Below the pieces are notes generated by a model. The model did no database searches. It was given only the letters and a program-made list of their open reading frames with translations, and was not told the DNA's origin. 64,000 nt of DNA from Oricola thermophila (GTDB lineage Bacteria; Pseudomonadota; Alphaproteobacteria; Rhizobiales; Rhizobiaceae), in the NCBI RefSeq assembly GCF_013358405.1, contig NZ_CP054836.1:1612001-1676000 (forward strand), read 5' to 3'. The translations under genes and the position numbers were made by a program. Below are positions 40,430 to 49,601 of the stretch, one piece after another. Position 1 is the stretch's first letter. Each line of letters opens with the position of its first letter.

Positions 40430-40458
40430 CCGGGACAGGACGGCGGCGCGGCCCGCTC

Positions 40459-40611
40459 TTAGCGGGCGGATTCGCCGGAACGTTTCCGTTCGGCCTCCTT
40501 GCCGTCGCTCCTTTCGTCCTCGCGAAGCTCCTTGTTTGCCTCGACGATGGTGCGCTTTTCGGGATTTTCGGCGGTGTGGGCGTCCTTGTGACGTTTCGGC
40601 GTGTCGGCCAT
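40459..40611 (-). CDS. Small hydrophilic protein (50 aa)
   Basis: 50 residues starting MADTPKRHKDAHTAENPEKR from ATG 40611, with a clear AGGAGAG just upstream. It is almost entirely charged (many Lys, Arg, Glu, Asp) and has no hydrophobic segment, so it is probably disordered and cytoplasmic. Such short charged proteins are common in rhizobia, often as stress-related hypotheticals. It sits between two plus-strand genes and stands alone. No function assigned. Confidence 0.55.
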   Translation of the reverse strand: MADTPKRHKDAHTAENPEKRTIVEANKELREDERSDGKEAERKRSGESAR

Positions 40612-40748
40612 TTCGCTCTCCTGTTTGCATCCATGTATCAAACGTGCTCAGGAGAAATCCGTTCCATGCCGGACATAGGTCCGGCCGAACGCTGCCCCGC
40701 GCCGCGCGCGGTTGTGTTCCTGACCTACAATCCCGGGAGAAAGCCATC

Positions 40749-41351
40749 ATGTCCCGCCTGCTCTATTCGCCAGCCTCGCCCTACAGCGCAAAGGTGCGCA
40801 TGGCCGCAGCATGGCTCGGCCTGCCGATCGAGACGGAAACCGTGAACACGAACGACGAGCCGGCGCTGCTGGTCGACAGCAACCCGCTCGGGAAGATCCC
40901 GACGCTGCTGCTCGACGACGGTTCGGCGCTTTTCGACAGCCGCGCCATCATGCAGGAGCTCGACCGGATGAGCGGCAGGAAGCTCTATCCGCGCAATGCG
41001 CAGAAACGGATGGAGGCGGAACGGCTGGAGGCGCTCGCCGACGGAATCTGCGACGCATTGCTGGCCCAGGTCTACGAGAAACGCTTCCGGCCGGCGGAAA
41101 AGGTGCACCAGCCCTGGCTCGACCAGCAGGCGCGCAAGGCGGCACGCGGCCTCGACTGGCTGGAAAGGAATGCGCCCCGCGTGACGACGAAACTGACCGG
41201 CGGGCAGTTCGCCGTGGCGGCGATGCTGGGCTATCTCGACCTGCGGTTCGGCGACACGAACTGGCGGCGCGGCCGGCCGCGGCTGAAGCGGTTCGAAACC
41301 CGCTTCGCAGCGGCCTTTCCCGAATACGCGACGCTGCGGCCGCAGGGGTAA
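40749..41351 (+). CDS. Glutathione S-transferase family protein
   Basis: 200 residues. The thioredoxin-like N-domain (1-80) begins SRLLYSPASPYSAKVRMAA with a Ser near the active-site place, and contains NPLGKIPTLLLDDGSALFDSRAIMQELD (cis-Pro and GSH-gamma-Glu site). A helical C-domain follows (about 90-195). GST function is conjugation or peroxide reduction with glutathione; the substrate is not known. ATG 40749 gives the typical N-terminal strand without leader. A terminator follows. Confidence 0.9.
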   Translation: MSRLLYSPASPYSAKVRMAAAWLGLPIETETVNTNDEPALLVDSNPLGKIPTLLLDDGSALFDSRAIMQELDRMSGRKLYPRNAQKRMEAERLEALADGICDALLAQVYEKRFRPAEKVHQPWLDQQARKAARGLDWLERNAPRVTTKLTGGQFAVAAMLGYLDLRFGDTNWRRGRPRLKRFETRFAAAFPEYATLRPQG

Positions 41352-41358
41352 AGAAAAG

Positions 41359-41388
41359 GCCCGCGCGGATCGATCGTTCCGCGCGAGC
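41359..41388. terminator. Bidirectional terminator between GST and outer-membrane protein genes
   Basis: An 11-bp stem with one mismatch (41359-41369 with 41378-41388, GC-rich, loop CGATCGTT-like) lies just after the GST stop and before the end of the convergent outer-membrane gene; an A-rich stretch precedes it, giving a T-run on the minus strand. Confidence 0.7.
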
Positions 41389-41412
41389 CTGCAACTGCCG
41401 ACGGTGGAACCG

Positions 41413-42057
41413 TCAGAACTTGACGCCGATACCGGCGTTGACCGTGTGGGCGCTGAAGCCGGACGATACGGTGCCGGCACTGGTCGCGTAGTCCTTGTCC
41501 TGGTAGTCCGAGTAGCGGTACTCGAGACGCCCGAACACGTTGTCGGTAATCAGCGCATCGGCACCCGCACCGATTGTCCAGCCCAGATGGGTGTTGCTGT
41601 CGGTAACCGTGCCGTCGTCCACTTCCGCGCCGCTGATCGCCAGGCCGCCGGTGCCGTAGATCATCACCGGATCGAAGGCATAGCCGACGCGGGCCCGAAG
41701 CGAACCGAAACCGGTCTGCTTCGCCTCAATGCCGCCAAGCGTTCCCTCGGTGCCGGAATAGCCTGCATCAGCCTCGACACCGTAAACCATCTGGCCGCTC
41801 TGCATGTTGTAGCCGGCAAAGGCACCGCCGCTCCAACCGTCGGCATCGATATCGGCCCCTGTGGCATCGAAAGTGCCCCAGTTGTAACCGCCGAACACGC
41901 CGGCATAGAAACCGGACCAGCTCGCCTGCGGCGCGTATTCGACCGGCGCAGCCATCGGCGGCTCCGGCGGTGCCTCGATTGCATCGGCCGCATGAGCGAC
42001 ATTCGCGGCCAAGGCCGCCAAGGCGACCCCGCCGGCAAGTTTCGTCAATCTGCGCAT
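41413..42057 (-). CDS. Omp25/Omp31-like outer-membrane beta-barrel protein
   Basis: 214 residues. A typical signal peptide (MRRLTKLAGGVALAALAANVAHA-AD) is followed by a Pro/Ala-rich linker and WSGFYAGVFGGYNWG near residue 46, the first strand of the rhizobial/Brucella Omp25-Omp31 family. Alternating strands follow and the C-terminus ends in GIGVKF, with a terminal Phe as needed for BAM recognition. Start ATG 42057 has AGGAG upstream. These proteins stabilise the outer membrane and may act as small porins. It is divergent from the Na+/Ca2+ antiporter. Confidence 0.92.
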   Translation of the reverse strand: MRRLTKLAGGVALAALAANVAHAADAIEAPPEPPMAAPVEYAPQASWSGFYAGVFGGYNWGTFDATGADIDADGWSGGAFAGYNMQSGQMVYGVEADAGYSGTEGTLGGIEAKQTGFGSLRARVGYAFDPVMIYGTGGLAISGAEVDDGTVTDSNTHLGWTIGAGADALITDNVFGRLEYRYSDYQDKDYATSAGTVSSGFSAHTVNAGIGVKF

Positions 42058-42270
42058 TTCATTCTCCTTAGGTACCCTGATACATGCCCCAGGGCGACGC
42101 GCCGTTTGGAAAGCACGCTTGTGCCCAAACTCCCGGCAACCGGTTTCATCCCAGAATGCGGCAACAGCGTTGCGGGAATGCGGAGATTCAGTGGCGGAAA
42201 GATGGAGGTGCGACAGTGTGCCCTTCGCGCAACATATCTGCGTGTATTCTCCGGAGGGACGCCTATATAG

Positions 42271-42302
42271 AGGAGACATGTAGATGCACCCGGAACCCCA
42301 TG
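42271..42302 (+). promoter_or_regulatory. Start-stop element (strong SD, ATG-TAG) before the antiporter
   Basis: AGGAG at 42271-42275 is followed, three bases... two further bases after its A, by ATG (42278-42280) and at once by TAG (42281-42283). The antiporter ATG lies 22 bases downstream at 42300, in another frame, with only a weak site of its own. Initiation at the start-stop and re-initiation at 42300 is a plausible way to set output. Confidence 0.45.
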
Positions 42303-43244
42303 CTTCTCGATTCCCTCATGCTCGTCGTCGGGCTGGTCCTGCTCGTTTTCACCGGCGACTATCTCGTCAAGGGTGCCGCAGGCCTCGCCGAAGCTCTTGA
42401 AATCCCGCCCCTCATCATCGGTCTGACCATCGTCGCGTTCGGAACATCCGCGCCAGAGCTGATGGTGTCCCTGCAATCGGCGCTTGCCGGCGCGCCCGAC
42501 ATCGCCGTCGGAAATGTCGTCGGTTCCAACATCGCCAATGTGCTGCTGGTGATGGGGCTTCCGGCACTGATTGCCGCAATTCACGCCAACCAGGCCGGAC
42601 TGGCACGCAATGTCGCAATCATGTTGGCGTTCACTGTCGCATTCATGTGGATGATCAGCGACGGGCAACTTGCGCGCGTCGAGGCGGCGTGGCTGTTTGC
42701 AGGCCTTCTCATCTTCATAGTGGTCCAGATCGTGCGGGCACGCACGCATGTCGATGACGTGGGTATTGAGGACTACCACGACGAACTCGGCGAAATGCCG
42801 CACTCGCCGGTGCGCATCGCGTTCTACCTGGCAGGCGGCATCATAGGCCTGCCGGTGGCTGCCCACCTGACGGTGGCCGGCGCATCGGGGCTGGCCGAAA
42901 GTTTCGGCGTGTCGCAGGCGGCTATCGGCCTGACGATCGTCGCCGTCGGCACATCGCTGCCGGAACTGGCCACGACCATGATGGCGGCGTGGCGCAAGAA
43001 TGCCGACGTCGCGCTTGGCAACATCATCGGCTCCAACATATTCAATATTGCGGCGATCATGGGCATAACCGGCCTGATCGTGCCCGTGTCGGTCTCCCCT
43101 GTCCTCGTCGAACGCGACATGTGGTTCATGCTGGCGACTTCCGTCGTGCTGACCGTCCTGTGTTTTGCCAGGATCACAACGGGAAAGATCCTGGGCGGGC
43201 TCATGTTCGCGATCTATCTGGCCTATATCGTATCCGTCTTCTAG
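42300..43244 (+). CDS. Calcium/sodium antiporter (CaCA family)
   Basis: 314 residues with about ten membrane spans and two inverted Na_Ca_ex repeats. The alpha-repeat signatures are TIVAFGTSAPELMVSLQSAL near residue 42 and TIVAVGTSLPELATTMMAAW near 210, each with the Glu that binds the cation, and each followed by GN(V/I)(V/I)GSNI. This is the YrbG/CaxA type that exchanges Na+ for Ca2+. A central acidic loop (HVDDVGIEDYHDELGE) may bind calcium. The start at 42300 is the only suitable ATG in frame; the stronger Shine-Dalgarno upstream belongs to an ATG-TAG. Confidence 0.93.
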   Translation: MLLDSLMLVVGLVLLVFTGDYLVKGAAGLAEALEIPPLIIGLTIVAFGTSAPELMVSLQSALAGAPDIAVGNVVGSNIANVLLVMGLPALIAAIHANQAGLARNVAIMLAFTVAFMWMISDGQLARVEAAWLFAGLLIFIVVQIVRARTHVDDVGIEDYHDELGEMPHSPVRIAFYLAGGIIGLPVAAHLTVAGASGLAESFGVSQAAIGLTIVAVGTSLPELATTMMAAWRKNADVALGNIIGSNIFNIAAIMGITGLIVPVSVSPVLVERDMWFMLATSVVLTVLCFARITTGKILGGLMFAIYLAYIVSVF

Positions 43245-43266
43245 ACTGGCGACAGGGAGAACGCAG

Positions 43267-44028
43267 TTGGAAAACAAGGCTTTGGCGCTTGTCACCGGCG
43301 GTGCGAAGCGAATCGGCCGCGCGATTGTCGAGGATCTCGCGGCCAACGGGTTCACCGTGGTCATCCACGCGCACCATTCCATTCGCGACGCCGAGACGCT
43401 TGCGGGCGCGTTACGACAGCGCGGCGCCGACGCGCACGCGATGGAAGCGGACCTCACAGACATGCAGGCGGTGACAGGCCTCGTGGCACGGACCGCGGAG
43501 GCGTTCGGGCCGGTGGAACTCCTTGTCAACAACGCCTCGGTGTTCGAGCACGACGAGATCGGCGACCTCGACGAAGACTTGTGGGACCGGCATTTCGCGG
43601 TCCATGCCAAGGCTCCCGCTTTCCTCGCGCAAACGATGGCGTCCGCGCTGCCCGACGACCGGGAGGGCCTGGTTGTCAACATGATCGACCAGCGGGTCTG
43701 GCGGCTCACGCCGAGATTCTTTTCCTATACGCTTTCCAAGTCGGCACTCTGGACCGCAACACAGACCATGGCGCAAGCGCTTGCACCACGCATCCGCGTG
43801 AATGCCATAGGCCTCGGTCCGACGCTGAGAAGCCCCAGGCAAAGCGAGGCCGATTTCGTCCGCCAATCCAAGGCGGTACCTCTCGGTCGCGGGCCAACGA
43901 CGAACGAAATCGGCGCGACAATCCGATATTTCTGGAGCAACCGGTCCGTGACCGGGCAGATGATTGCACTTGACGGAGGGCAGCACCTCGCCTGGGAAAC
44001 CCCGGATGTTGCGGGCATCACGGAATAG
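43267..44028 (+). CDS. Pteridine-reductase-like SDR (FolM/PTR1 type)
   Basis: 253 residues from TTG 43267 with GGGAGA upstream. Rossmann motif VTGGAKRIGRAI near residue 9 and NNAS follow. In the active site the usual SDR Ser is Asp (VVNMIDQRVW), with Tyr-x3-Lys as YTLSK; Asp-Tyr-Lys is the arrangement of pteridine reductase PTR1 and of FolM. The C-terminal GQMIALDGGQHL is typical. It may reduce dihydrofolate or dihydromonapterin. It is 22 bases after the antiporter gene and 65 before uvrC. Function is by homology. Confidence 0.85.
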   Translation: MENKALALVTGGAKRIGRAIVEDLAANGFTVVIHAHHSIRDAETLAGALRQRGADAHAMEADLTDMQAVTGLVARTAEAFGPVELLVNNASVFEHDEIGDLDEDLWDRHFAVHAKAPAFLAQTMASALPDDREGLVVNMIDQRVWRLTPRFFSYTLSKSALWTATQTMAQALAPRIRVNAIGLGPTLRSPRQSEADFVRQSKAVPLGRGPTTNEIGATIRYFWSNRSVTGQMIALDGGQHLAWETPDVAGITE

Positions 44029-44093
44029 CACCATCTGTCAGCAACGGAATGGCCACCATTGATGCAGCATGCCTACAAGGCTGAAATAGCGCC

Positions 44094-46100
44094 ATGAGCG
44101 AGAAACCGATTCCCGACGACAGCATCGCCGAAACGGAAGTTGACGGCGGCGGAGACCCCGTTGTCGCCGCTCTCGGGAAGAATCTCGCCTGGGACACGAC
44201 GGAGAATCTCCCGGCCGGCCTGCAGGGCGCGGAACTGATCAAGGCGCACGTAAAGCGGCTTCCCAATGCACCCGGCGTCTACCGAATGTTCGATGCCAAT
44301 GGCGACGTGCTCTATGTCGGCAAGGCGGCGAACCTGAAGAAGCGGGTCACGAACTACGCCCAGGGACGGGGCCATTCCAACCGCATCACGCGGATGATCG
44401 GCCTGACGACGGCGATGGAATTCGTCACCACGCGCACCGAGACCGAGGCGCTACTGCTGGAAGCCAATCTCATCAAGAGGTTGCGCCCTCGCTTCAACGT
44501 GCTGATGCGCGACGACAAGTCGTTTCCGTATATCCTGATAACCGGCAATCACGAGGCGCCGGGCATATTCAAGCACCGCGGCGCGCAAACCAGGAAGGGC
44601 GACTATTTTGGCCCGTTTGCCTCGGCGACCGCCGTCGGCCGCACGATCAATGCGCTGCAACGCGCCTTCCTGCTGCGCACATGCACGGACAGCGTCTACG
44701 AGAGCCGCACACGCCCCTGCCTGCTGTACCAGATCAAGCGGTGTTCAGGGCCCTGCACCGGCGAAATCTCGCCGGAGGACTATGGCGAGCTGGTCAAGGA
44801 GGCCAAGGCGTTCCTTTCCGGGCGCAGCCGGTCGGTGCAGGCGACCATGTCGAAGACAATGCAGGAAGCAGCGGACGAGCTCGATTTTGAACGAGCCGCA
44901 ATCATACGCGACCGGATCGCCGCGCTGACGGCAATCCAAAGCCACCAGGGCATCAATCCCCAGACGGTGGAGGAAGCCGACGTCTTCGCGATCCAGCAGC
45001 AGGGCGGCATGACCTGCATACAGGTATTCTTCTTCCGGACAGGCCAGAACTGGGGCAACCGCGCCTATTTCCCGAAGGCCGATCCGGTACTGGAACCCTC
45101 GGACGTGCTCGGCGCCTTCATATCGCAGTTCTATGACAACAAACCCGTGCCGCGACTGATCCTGACATCCGAGACACTGCCCGAAGCGGATCTCCTCGCG
45201 GAAGCACTGTCATTGAAGGCGCCACGCAAGGTGACCGTCACCCGCCCGCAACGCGGCGAGCGGCGCGATCTTGTCGAGCACGCTCTGTCCAACGCCAAGG
45301 AAGCGCTCGGACGCAGGCTCGCCGAAACATCCTCGCAGGCGAGGCTCATGGCCGGCATGGCCGAGGCGCTGCAGCTCAGTCGCGTGCCGCGCCGCGTGGA
45401 GGTCTACGACAACTCCCACATCATGGGCACCAACGCCGTCGGCGCGATGATCGTCGCCGGCCCGGAGGGCTTCGCCAAGAACCAGTACCGCAAGTTCAAC
45501 ATCAAGTCCGAAACGGCGACGCCCGGCGACGACTTCGCGATGATGCGCGAGGTAATGGAACGCCGGTTCTCGCGGCTGGTGAAGGAGGAAGGCATTCCCG
45601 ACCGTTCCGCCGATCGTGGGGACGAAGACGCGGACACCCTGCCCGCCTGGCCAGACCTGCTGCTGATCGACGGCGGGCTCGGCCAGCTCAACGCCGTGAT
45701 GACGGCCCTGAGGGAACTCGGAGTGGACAAGGCAGTCGACGTGGTCGGCATCGCCAAGGGCATCGACCGCGATGCGGGGCGCGAACGGTTCTTCATACCC
45801 GGCAAACCCGACTTCACCCTGCCGCCACGCGATCCCGTGCTCTATTTCATCCAGCGACTGCGCGACGAGGCGCACCGTTTCGCCATCGGTTCCCACCGGG
45901 CACGACGCAAGAAGGAAATGGTCAGGAACCCGCTGGACGAGATCGCCGGTATCGGGCCGGCGCGCAAGCGTGCGCTGCTTCATCATTTCGGATCAGCCAA
46001 AGGCGTGGCGCGCGCCGCGCTGGAAGATCTCCAGAAGGTCGACGGCATTTCGGAGTCGATGGCGCGGCAGATCCACGACCATTTCCGGCAGTCGGGTTAA
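44094..46100 (+). CDS. uvrC: Excinuclease ABC subunit C
   Basis: 668 residues. The N-terminal GIY-YIG nuclease is seen at about 62-100 (APGVYRMF ... [14 protein letters not shown]); the UVR domain that binds UvrB at about 255-290 ([24 protein letters not shown]); the RNase H-like second nuclease from about 400, with [17 protein letters not shown] and [10 protein letters not shown]; and the HhH pair at the end ([22 protein letters not shown]). It makes the two cuts around DNA damage in nucleotide excision repair. The N-terminal 50 residues are an acidic extension, common in rhizobia. Confidence 0.97.
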   Translation: MSEKPIPDDSIAETEVDGGGDPVVAALGKNLAWDTTENLPAGLQGAELIKAHVKRLPNAPGVYRMFDANGDVLYVGKAANLKKRVTNYAQGRGHSNRITRMIGLTTAMEFVTTRTETEALLLEANLIKRLRPRFNVLMRDDKSFPYILITGNHEAPGIFKHRGAQTRKGDYFGPFASATAVGRTINALQRAFLLRTCTDSVYESRTRPCLLYQIKRCSGPCTGEISPEDYGELVKEAKAFLSGRSRSVQATMSKTMQEAADELDFERAAIIRDRIAALTAIQSHQGINPQTVEEADVFAIQQQGGMTCIQVFFFRTGQNWGNRAYFPKADPVLEPSDVLGAFISQFYDNKPVPRLILTSETLPEADLLAEALSLKAPRKVTVTRPQRGERRDLVEHALSNAKEALGRRLAETSSQARLMAGMAEALQLSRVPRRVEVYDNSHIMGTNAVGAMIVAGPEGFAKNQYRKFNIKSETATPGDDFAMMREVMERRFSRLVKEEGIPDRSADRGDEDADTLPAWPDLLLIDGGLGQLNAVMTALRELGVDKAVDVVGIAKGIDRDAGRERFFIPGKPDFTLPPRDPVLYFIQRLRDEAHRFAIGSHRARRKKEMVRNPLDEIAGIGPARKRALLHHFGSAKGVARAALEDLQKVDGISESMARQIHDHFRQSG

Positions 46101-46158
46101 CCGCCTCGACAGTACGTTCCACTTGACCGCCAACGATTCCAGTGCTTCTCACTAGAAC

Positions 46159-46746
46159 ATGGCCAGCAACGCATTCAACCTGCCGAATATCCTTACCTAT
46201 GTGCGCATCCTCGCGGTGCCGCTGATCGTCCTCTGCTTCTTCCTGGAGGGGCGGCTGCAATCAAGCGATTTCGCGCGCTGGCTGGCACTCGGCATATTCG
46301 CCGCCGCCTCGCTGACCGATTTCTTCGACGGGTACCTGGCGCGAAAGTGGAAGCAGACATCCAATATCGGTCGCATGCTGGATCCGATCGCCGACAAGCT
46401 CGTCGTTTCGGTTGTCCTGCTGCTGCTCGCGGCCGAGGGCTCGATCGCCGGATGGAGCCTGTGGGCCGGCGTGATCATCCTGTGCCGGGAGATCCTGGTG
46501 TCGGGACTGCGCGAATACCTGGCGTCGCTGGAGGTCAGCGTACCGGTGACATGGCTGGCCAAGTGGAAAACGACGATCCAGCTTGTCGCCATCGGCTTCC
46601 TGCTTGCCGGGCCTGCCGGCGACAAGATCGTGCCCTATGTCACGGAAACGGGCCACGTGCTGCTCTGGATCTCCGCGATCGTGACCCTCTACACCGGATG
46701 GGACTATTTCCGATCCGGCCTGAAACACGTGATCGAGGACGCATAG
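46159..46746 (+). CDS. pgsA: CDP-diacylglycerol-glycerol-3-phosphate 3-phosphatidyltransferase
   Basis: 195 residues with about five membrane helices. The CDP-alcohol transferase motif DFFDGYLARKWKQTSNIGRMLDPIADK lies at about 55-80, after the typical NLPNILTYVRILAVPLIV opening. It makes phosphatidylglycerophosphate. It follows uvrC by 58 bases and is followed by moaD after six bases, the arrangement seen in rhizobia. Confidence 0.95.
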   Translation: MASNAFNLPNILTYVRILAVPLIVLCFFLEGRLQSSDFARWLALGIFAAASLTDFFDGYLARKWKQTSNIGRMLDPIADKLVVSVVLLLLAAEGSIAGWSLWAGVIILCREILVSGLREYLASLEVSVPVTWLAKWKTTIQLVAIGFLLAGPAGDKIVPYVTETGHVLLWISAIVTLYTGWDYFRSGLKHVIEDA

Positions 46747-46752
46747 CGAGCC

Positions 46753-47007
46753 ATGACGAAGCTGGTCTATTTCGCCTGGGTGCGGGAACGCATCGGAACG
46801 AACGAGGAAGAAATCGACCTGCCGGACTCGGTGAAAACCGGGACCGACCTGCTGGCCTGGATGAAGACGCGCGGCGAAAACTACGAGGCGGCGCTGGCAA
46901 TGGACAACGCAATCCGCATCGCCATCGACCAGGAGCATGTCGATCATGACGCGCCGCTGGGAAACCCGCGTGAAATCGCCCTGTTCCCCCCGATGACCGG
47001 GGGCTGA
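46753..47007 (+). CDS. moaD: Molybdopterin synthase small subunit
   Basis: 84 residues of the ubiquitin-like sulfur carriers. It ends in PPMTGG, with the Gly-Gly that is thiocarboxylated and gives sulfur to cyclic pyranopterin. YFAWVRERIGTNEEEIDLP near the start fits MoaD. It lies six bases after pgsA and one base before moaE, so it is co-transcribed with its partner. Confidence 0.93.
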   Translation: MTKLVYFAWVRERIGTNEEEIDLPDSVKTGTDLLAWMKTRGENYEAALAMDNAIRIAIDQEHVDHDAPLGNPREIALFPPMTGG

Positions 47008-47008
47008 T

Positions 47009-47479
47009 ATGGCCGCCGTCGAACCCGTCGTCCGCGTTCAGGCGGACGACTTCGACATTGCCACCGAAAATGCCCGTTTGACCGAGGGCAGGACAGATGT
47101 CGGCGCGGTCGTCACCTTCACCGGCCTGTGCCGCGACGAGGGCGGCACGCTCGCCGCACTCGAACTGGAACATTATCCCGGCATGGCGCAAGCCGAAATC
47201 GGCCGCATAGCCCGCGAAGCCGCGGAACGCTGGCCGCTGACCGGCCTGACGGTCATACACCGCCACGGCAAGATCGCCCCGGGCGAGAACATCGTTCTCG
47301 TGGTCACCGCCTCGGCGCACCGCCAAGCCGCGTTCGAGGCAGCGAATTTCCTCATGGACTTCCTCAAGACGCGCGCGCCCTTCTGGAAGAAGGAGCACCG
47401 CCGGGACGGTACGGAAGGCGGCTGGGTGGAAGCGAGGGACATCGACGACAAGGCAGCAGAACGCTGGCACAAGACCTGA
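47009..47479 (+). CDS. moaE: Molybdopterin synthase catalytic subunit
   Basis: 156 residues. Typical MoaE marks: AVVTFTGLCRDEGG, LELEHYPGMAQAEI, VIHRHGKIAPGENIVLVVTASAHRQAAFEA and FLKTRAPFWKKE with the catalytic lysines. It joins two MoaD thiocarboxylates to precursor Z to form molybdopterin. One base separates it from moaD. It ends 44 bases before the convergent tRNA-Ala gene. Confidence 0.95.
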   Translation: MAAVEPVVRVQADDFDIATENARLTEGRTDVGAVVTFTGLCRDEGGTLAALELEHYPGMAQAEIGRIAREAAERWPLTGLTVIHRHGKIAPGENIVLVVTASAHRQAAFEAANFLMDFLKTRAPFWKKEHRRDGTEGGWVEARDIDDKAAERWHKT

Positions 47480-47523
47480 CGGCCATGTGCATCCACGAGG
47501 CTGTTCAAATTTCGGGGGGAACA

Positions 47524-47599
<76 letters not shown>

Positions 47600-47697
47600 A
47601 CACTGGCATCCCGCAAGCGACGCAAGACATCACCCGGTGGACGGACGCCTTCTTATCAATTCTGCCGCATTCGTCCAGAGGGTATTTTCGATTTCGA

Positions 47698-48339
47698 TCA
47701 GGCGAGCGCGAATGTTCCGGTCGCCACGGCGGTGAAATGGCAGGCAGAAGCCGCCAGCACAAAAGCGTGCCAGATCGCGTTCTGGAATTTCAACCCGTCC
47801 CAGAGGTGAAAGATCACCCCGACGGAATACAGGATGCCACCGGAGAGTATCAGTACGGACACAATGACAGGCAATGTGACGAAGATGGGCCATGCAAGCG
47901 TCAGGCTCGCCCATCCGAGGACAAGAAATATCCCGACGGTGATCCCCTCGAGCCTGCGGTCGAAAGCGAATTTCGCCAGTGCACCCAATATGGCGGCGAT
48001 CCATACGAAAACCAGCACGCCATAAGCGAATGCGCTGCCGAGCAACACGACCAGCGGCGTGTAAGTGCCAGCAATCTTGAAGAATATCGCAGCCTGATCG
48101 AACTTGCGCAGTACCGACTTCAGGCCATCTCGCGTAACCATGTGATAGGCAGCCGAAACCGAGAACAGCATCACCACGGTCACGCCGTACACCGCAAGCG
48201 CGGTGGTGGAAAACGCATCCAGCGTCGGAACGGCCGCAACCAGAAGCATCGCCACTGCAATCACGCTGGCAGCGATGCCCGTCACGTGAATGATGCCGTC
48301 GGCGATGCGCTCGGCCCGCGTGTAGTCCGGATAGCTCAT
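47698..48339 (-). CDS. Hemolysin III / PAQR-family membrane protein
   Basis: 213 residues with seven membrane spans. PAQR marks: [17 protein letters not shown] near the start, SAAYHM near 65, [16 protein letters not shown] near 82, and the last helix [25 protein letters not shown] with the metal-binding His residues. Bacterial members are annotated hemolysin III, but a zinc-dependent hydrolase role (ceramidase-like, as in adiponectin receptors) is equally plausible. Nothing near it explains the substrate. Confidence 0.9.
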   Translation of the reverse strand: MSYPDYTRAERIADGIIHVTGIAASVIAVAMLLVAAVPTLDAFSTTALAVYGVTVVMLFSVSAAYHMVTRDGLKSVLRKFDQAAIFFKIAGTYTPLVVLLGSAFAYGVLVFVWIAAILGALAKFAFDRRLEGITVGIFLVLGWASLTLAWPIFVTLPVIVSVLILSGGILYSVGVIFHLWDGLKFQNAIWHAFVLAASACHFTAVATGTFALA

Positions 48340-48470
48340 CGCATCCCTCGAAATGTCCCGCCCCGACTCTACCGCAGGAAATACAGCAAGACTGTGTCAT
48401 ATCCCGGCGAAGGCATTTTATCGCAACGCACAATCGGGTAATGCGCATTCACCCAATAGCGGAGACACGG

Positions 48471-48911
48471 ATGACAGTGACGACAGAACGCCCCTCGCGC
48501 GACGCCTTCCCGGCGAAGACGATACAGACGTTGCGCTACAACGACATGGACACGGCCGGACACGTCAACAACGCGGTCTATGCGACGCTGTTCGAGGCGG
48601 GACGCGTCCCCCTGCTCTACAATCCGGAGCAGGAGATGCCGCCGGCCGGCTGCCATTTCTCGATCGTTCGCCTGACGATCAACTTTCTCGCCGAGACAAC
48701 ATGGCCAGGAGAGGTGACGATCGGCACCGCCGTGACGCGAATCGGCAATTCCTCCGCCGACCTGTTCCAGGCGATCTTCGACGGGGACCGGTGCTGCGCG
48801 ACCGCCGAAAACGTTATCGTCCTTACGGACTCGACCACCCGCAAATCCACCAAGCTGCCCGATCACGCGCGGGCATGGCTGCAGACGCTGATGCTGCAGG
48901 AACAAGGATAA
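48471..48911 (+). CDS. Hotdog-fold acyl-CoA thioesterase
   Basis: 146 residues from ATG 48471 with GGAG six bases upstream (ATG 48441 lacks such a site). The 4HBT motif LRYNDMDTAGHVNNAVYATLFEAGRV near residue 20 holds the catalytic Asp; strands and the long helix of a hotdog fold follow. It hydrolyses acyl-CoA thioesters; the acyl group is unknown. A terminator follows directly. Confidence 0.88.
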   Translation: MTVTTERPSRDAFPAKTIQTLRYNDMDTAGHVNNAVYATLFEAGRVPLLYNPEQEMPPAGCHFSIVRLTINFLAETTWPGEVTIGTAVTRIGNSSADLFQAIFDGDRCCATAENVIVLTDSTTRKSTKLPDHARAWLQTLMLQEQG

Positions 48912-48913
48912 AA

Positions 48914-48938
48914 AAAACCGGGCGCAAGGCCCGGTTTT
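48914..48938. terminator. Rho-independent terminator after the thioesterase gene
   Basis: AAAACCGGGC (48914-48923) pairs perfectly with GCCCGGTTTT (48929-48938) across a 5-base loop. The T-run on one strand and A-run on the other let it also end ndk from the minus strand. Confidence 0.9.
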
Positions 48939-48963
48939 CCAGTTCCGAAGAATTCGGCGGCTG

Positions 48964-49386
48964 TCAGCCGACGATCTCGCAGCCGGCGAACCAGAAGGCG
49001 ATTTCCTCGGCTGCCGTTTCCGGGGCGTCGGACCCATGCACGGAGTTTTCCCCGATCGACTTGGCAAACTTCTTGCGGATCGTGCCCTCGGCTGCTTCCG
49101 CCGGGTTGGTCGCGCCCATGATCTCGCGGTTCCTGGCGATGGCGTTTTCGCCCTCGAGCACCTGGACGACCGTCGGGCCGGACGACATGAACTCGGTCAG
49201 CTCCTGGAAGAAGGGGCGGTCCTTGTGGACGGCATAGAAGGCTTCAGCCTGACGCTTGCTCATCCAGACGCGCTTGGAAGCGACAACGCGAAGGCCGGCC
49301 TCCTCCAGCATCTGGGTGATCGCGCCGGTCAGGTTGCGTGCCGTGGCGTCCGGCTTGATCATGGAAAAGGTGCGCTCGATGGCCAT
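48964..49386 (-). CDS. ndk: Nucleoside-diphosphate kinase
   Basis: 140 residues. [17 protein letters not shown] opens it, and the catalytic phospho-histidine is in [22 protein letters not shown] near residue 117. It balances NTP and dNTP pools. RBS AGAGGA is upstream. It is divergent from the ABC-F gene with 215 bases between. Confidence 0.97.
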   Translation of the reverse strand: MAIERTFSMIKPDATARNLTGAITQMLEEAGLRVVASKRVWMSKRQAEAFYAVHKDRPFFQELTEFMSSGPTVVQVLEGENAIARNREIMGATNPAEAAEGTIRKKFAKSIGENSVHGSDAPETAAEEIAFWFAGCEIVG

Positions 49387-49601
49387 GTATCAGTCCTCTT
49401 GGTCTTGTAAGGGGGAGAAGTGAAAGTCGCGCGGTCTATAGCCGCCCGCATGGCGCTTGCCAAGTGGGCGGCGGTGTCTCGCGTCCCCGGGCGAAAACAA
49501 TCGTCCCGGCTTGAACGCCCCCCGGAACGGGCGGGCCGCCAGAAACGAATTCTTGCCCGCAGGCTTGCACTCCGGCCGCGTCCACGGCATGGACAGCGGC
49601 C

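Noticed and set aside
40459..40641. Longer version of the 50-aa protein starting at 40641
   Set aside because: The ATG at 40611 has AGGAGAG at good distance; the upstream start has none.
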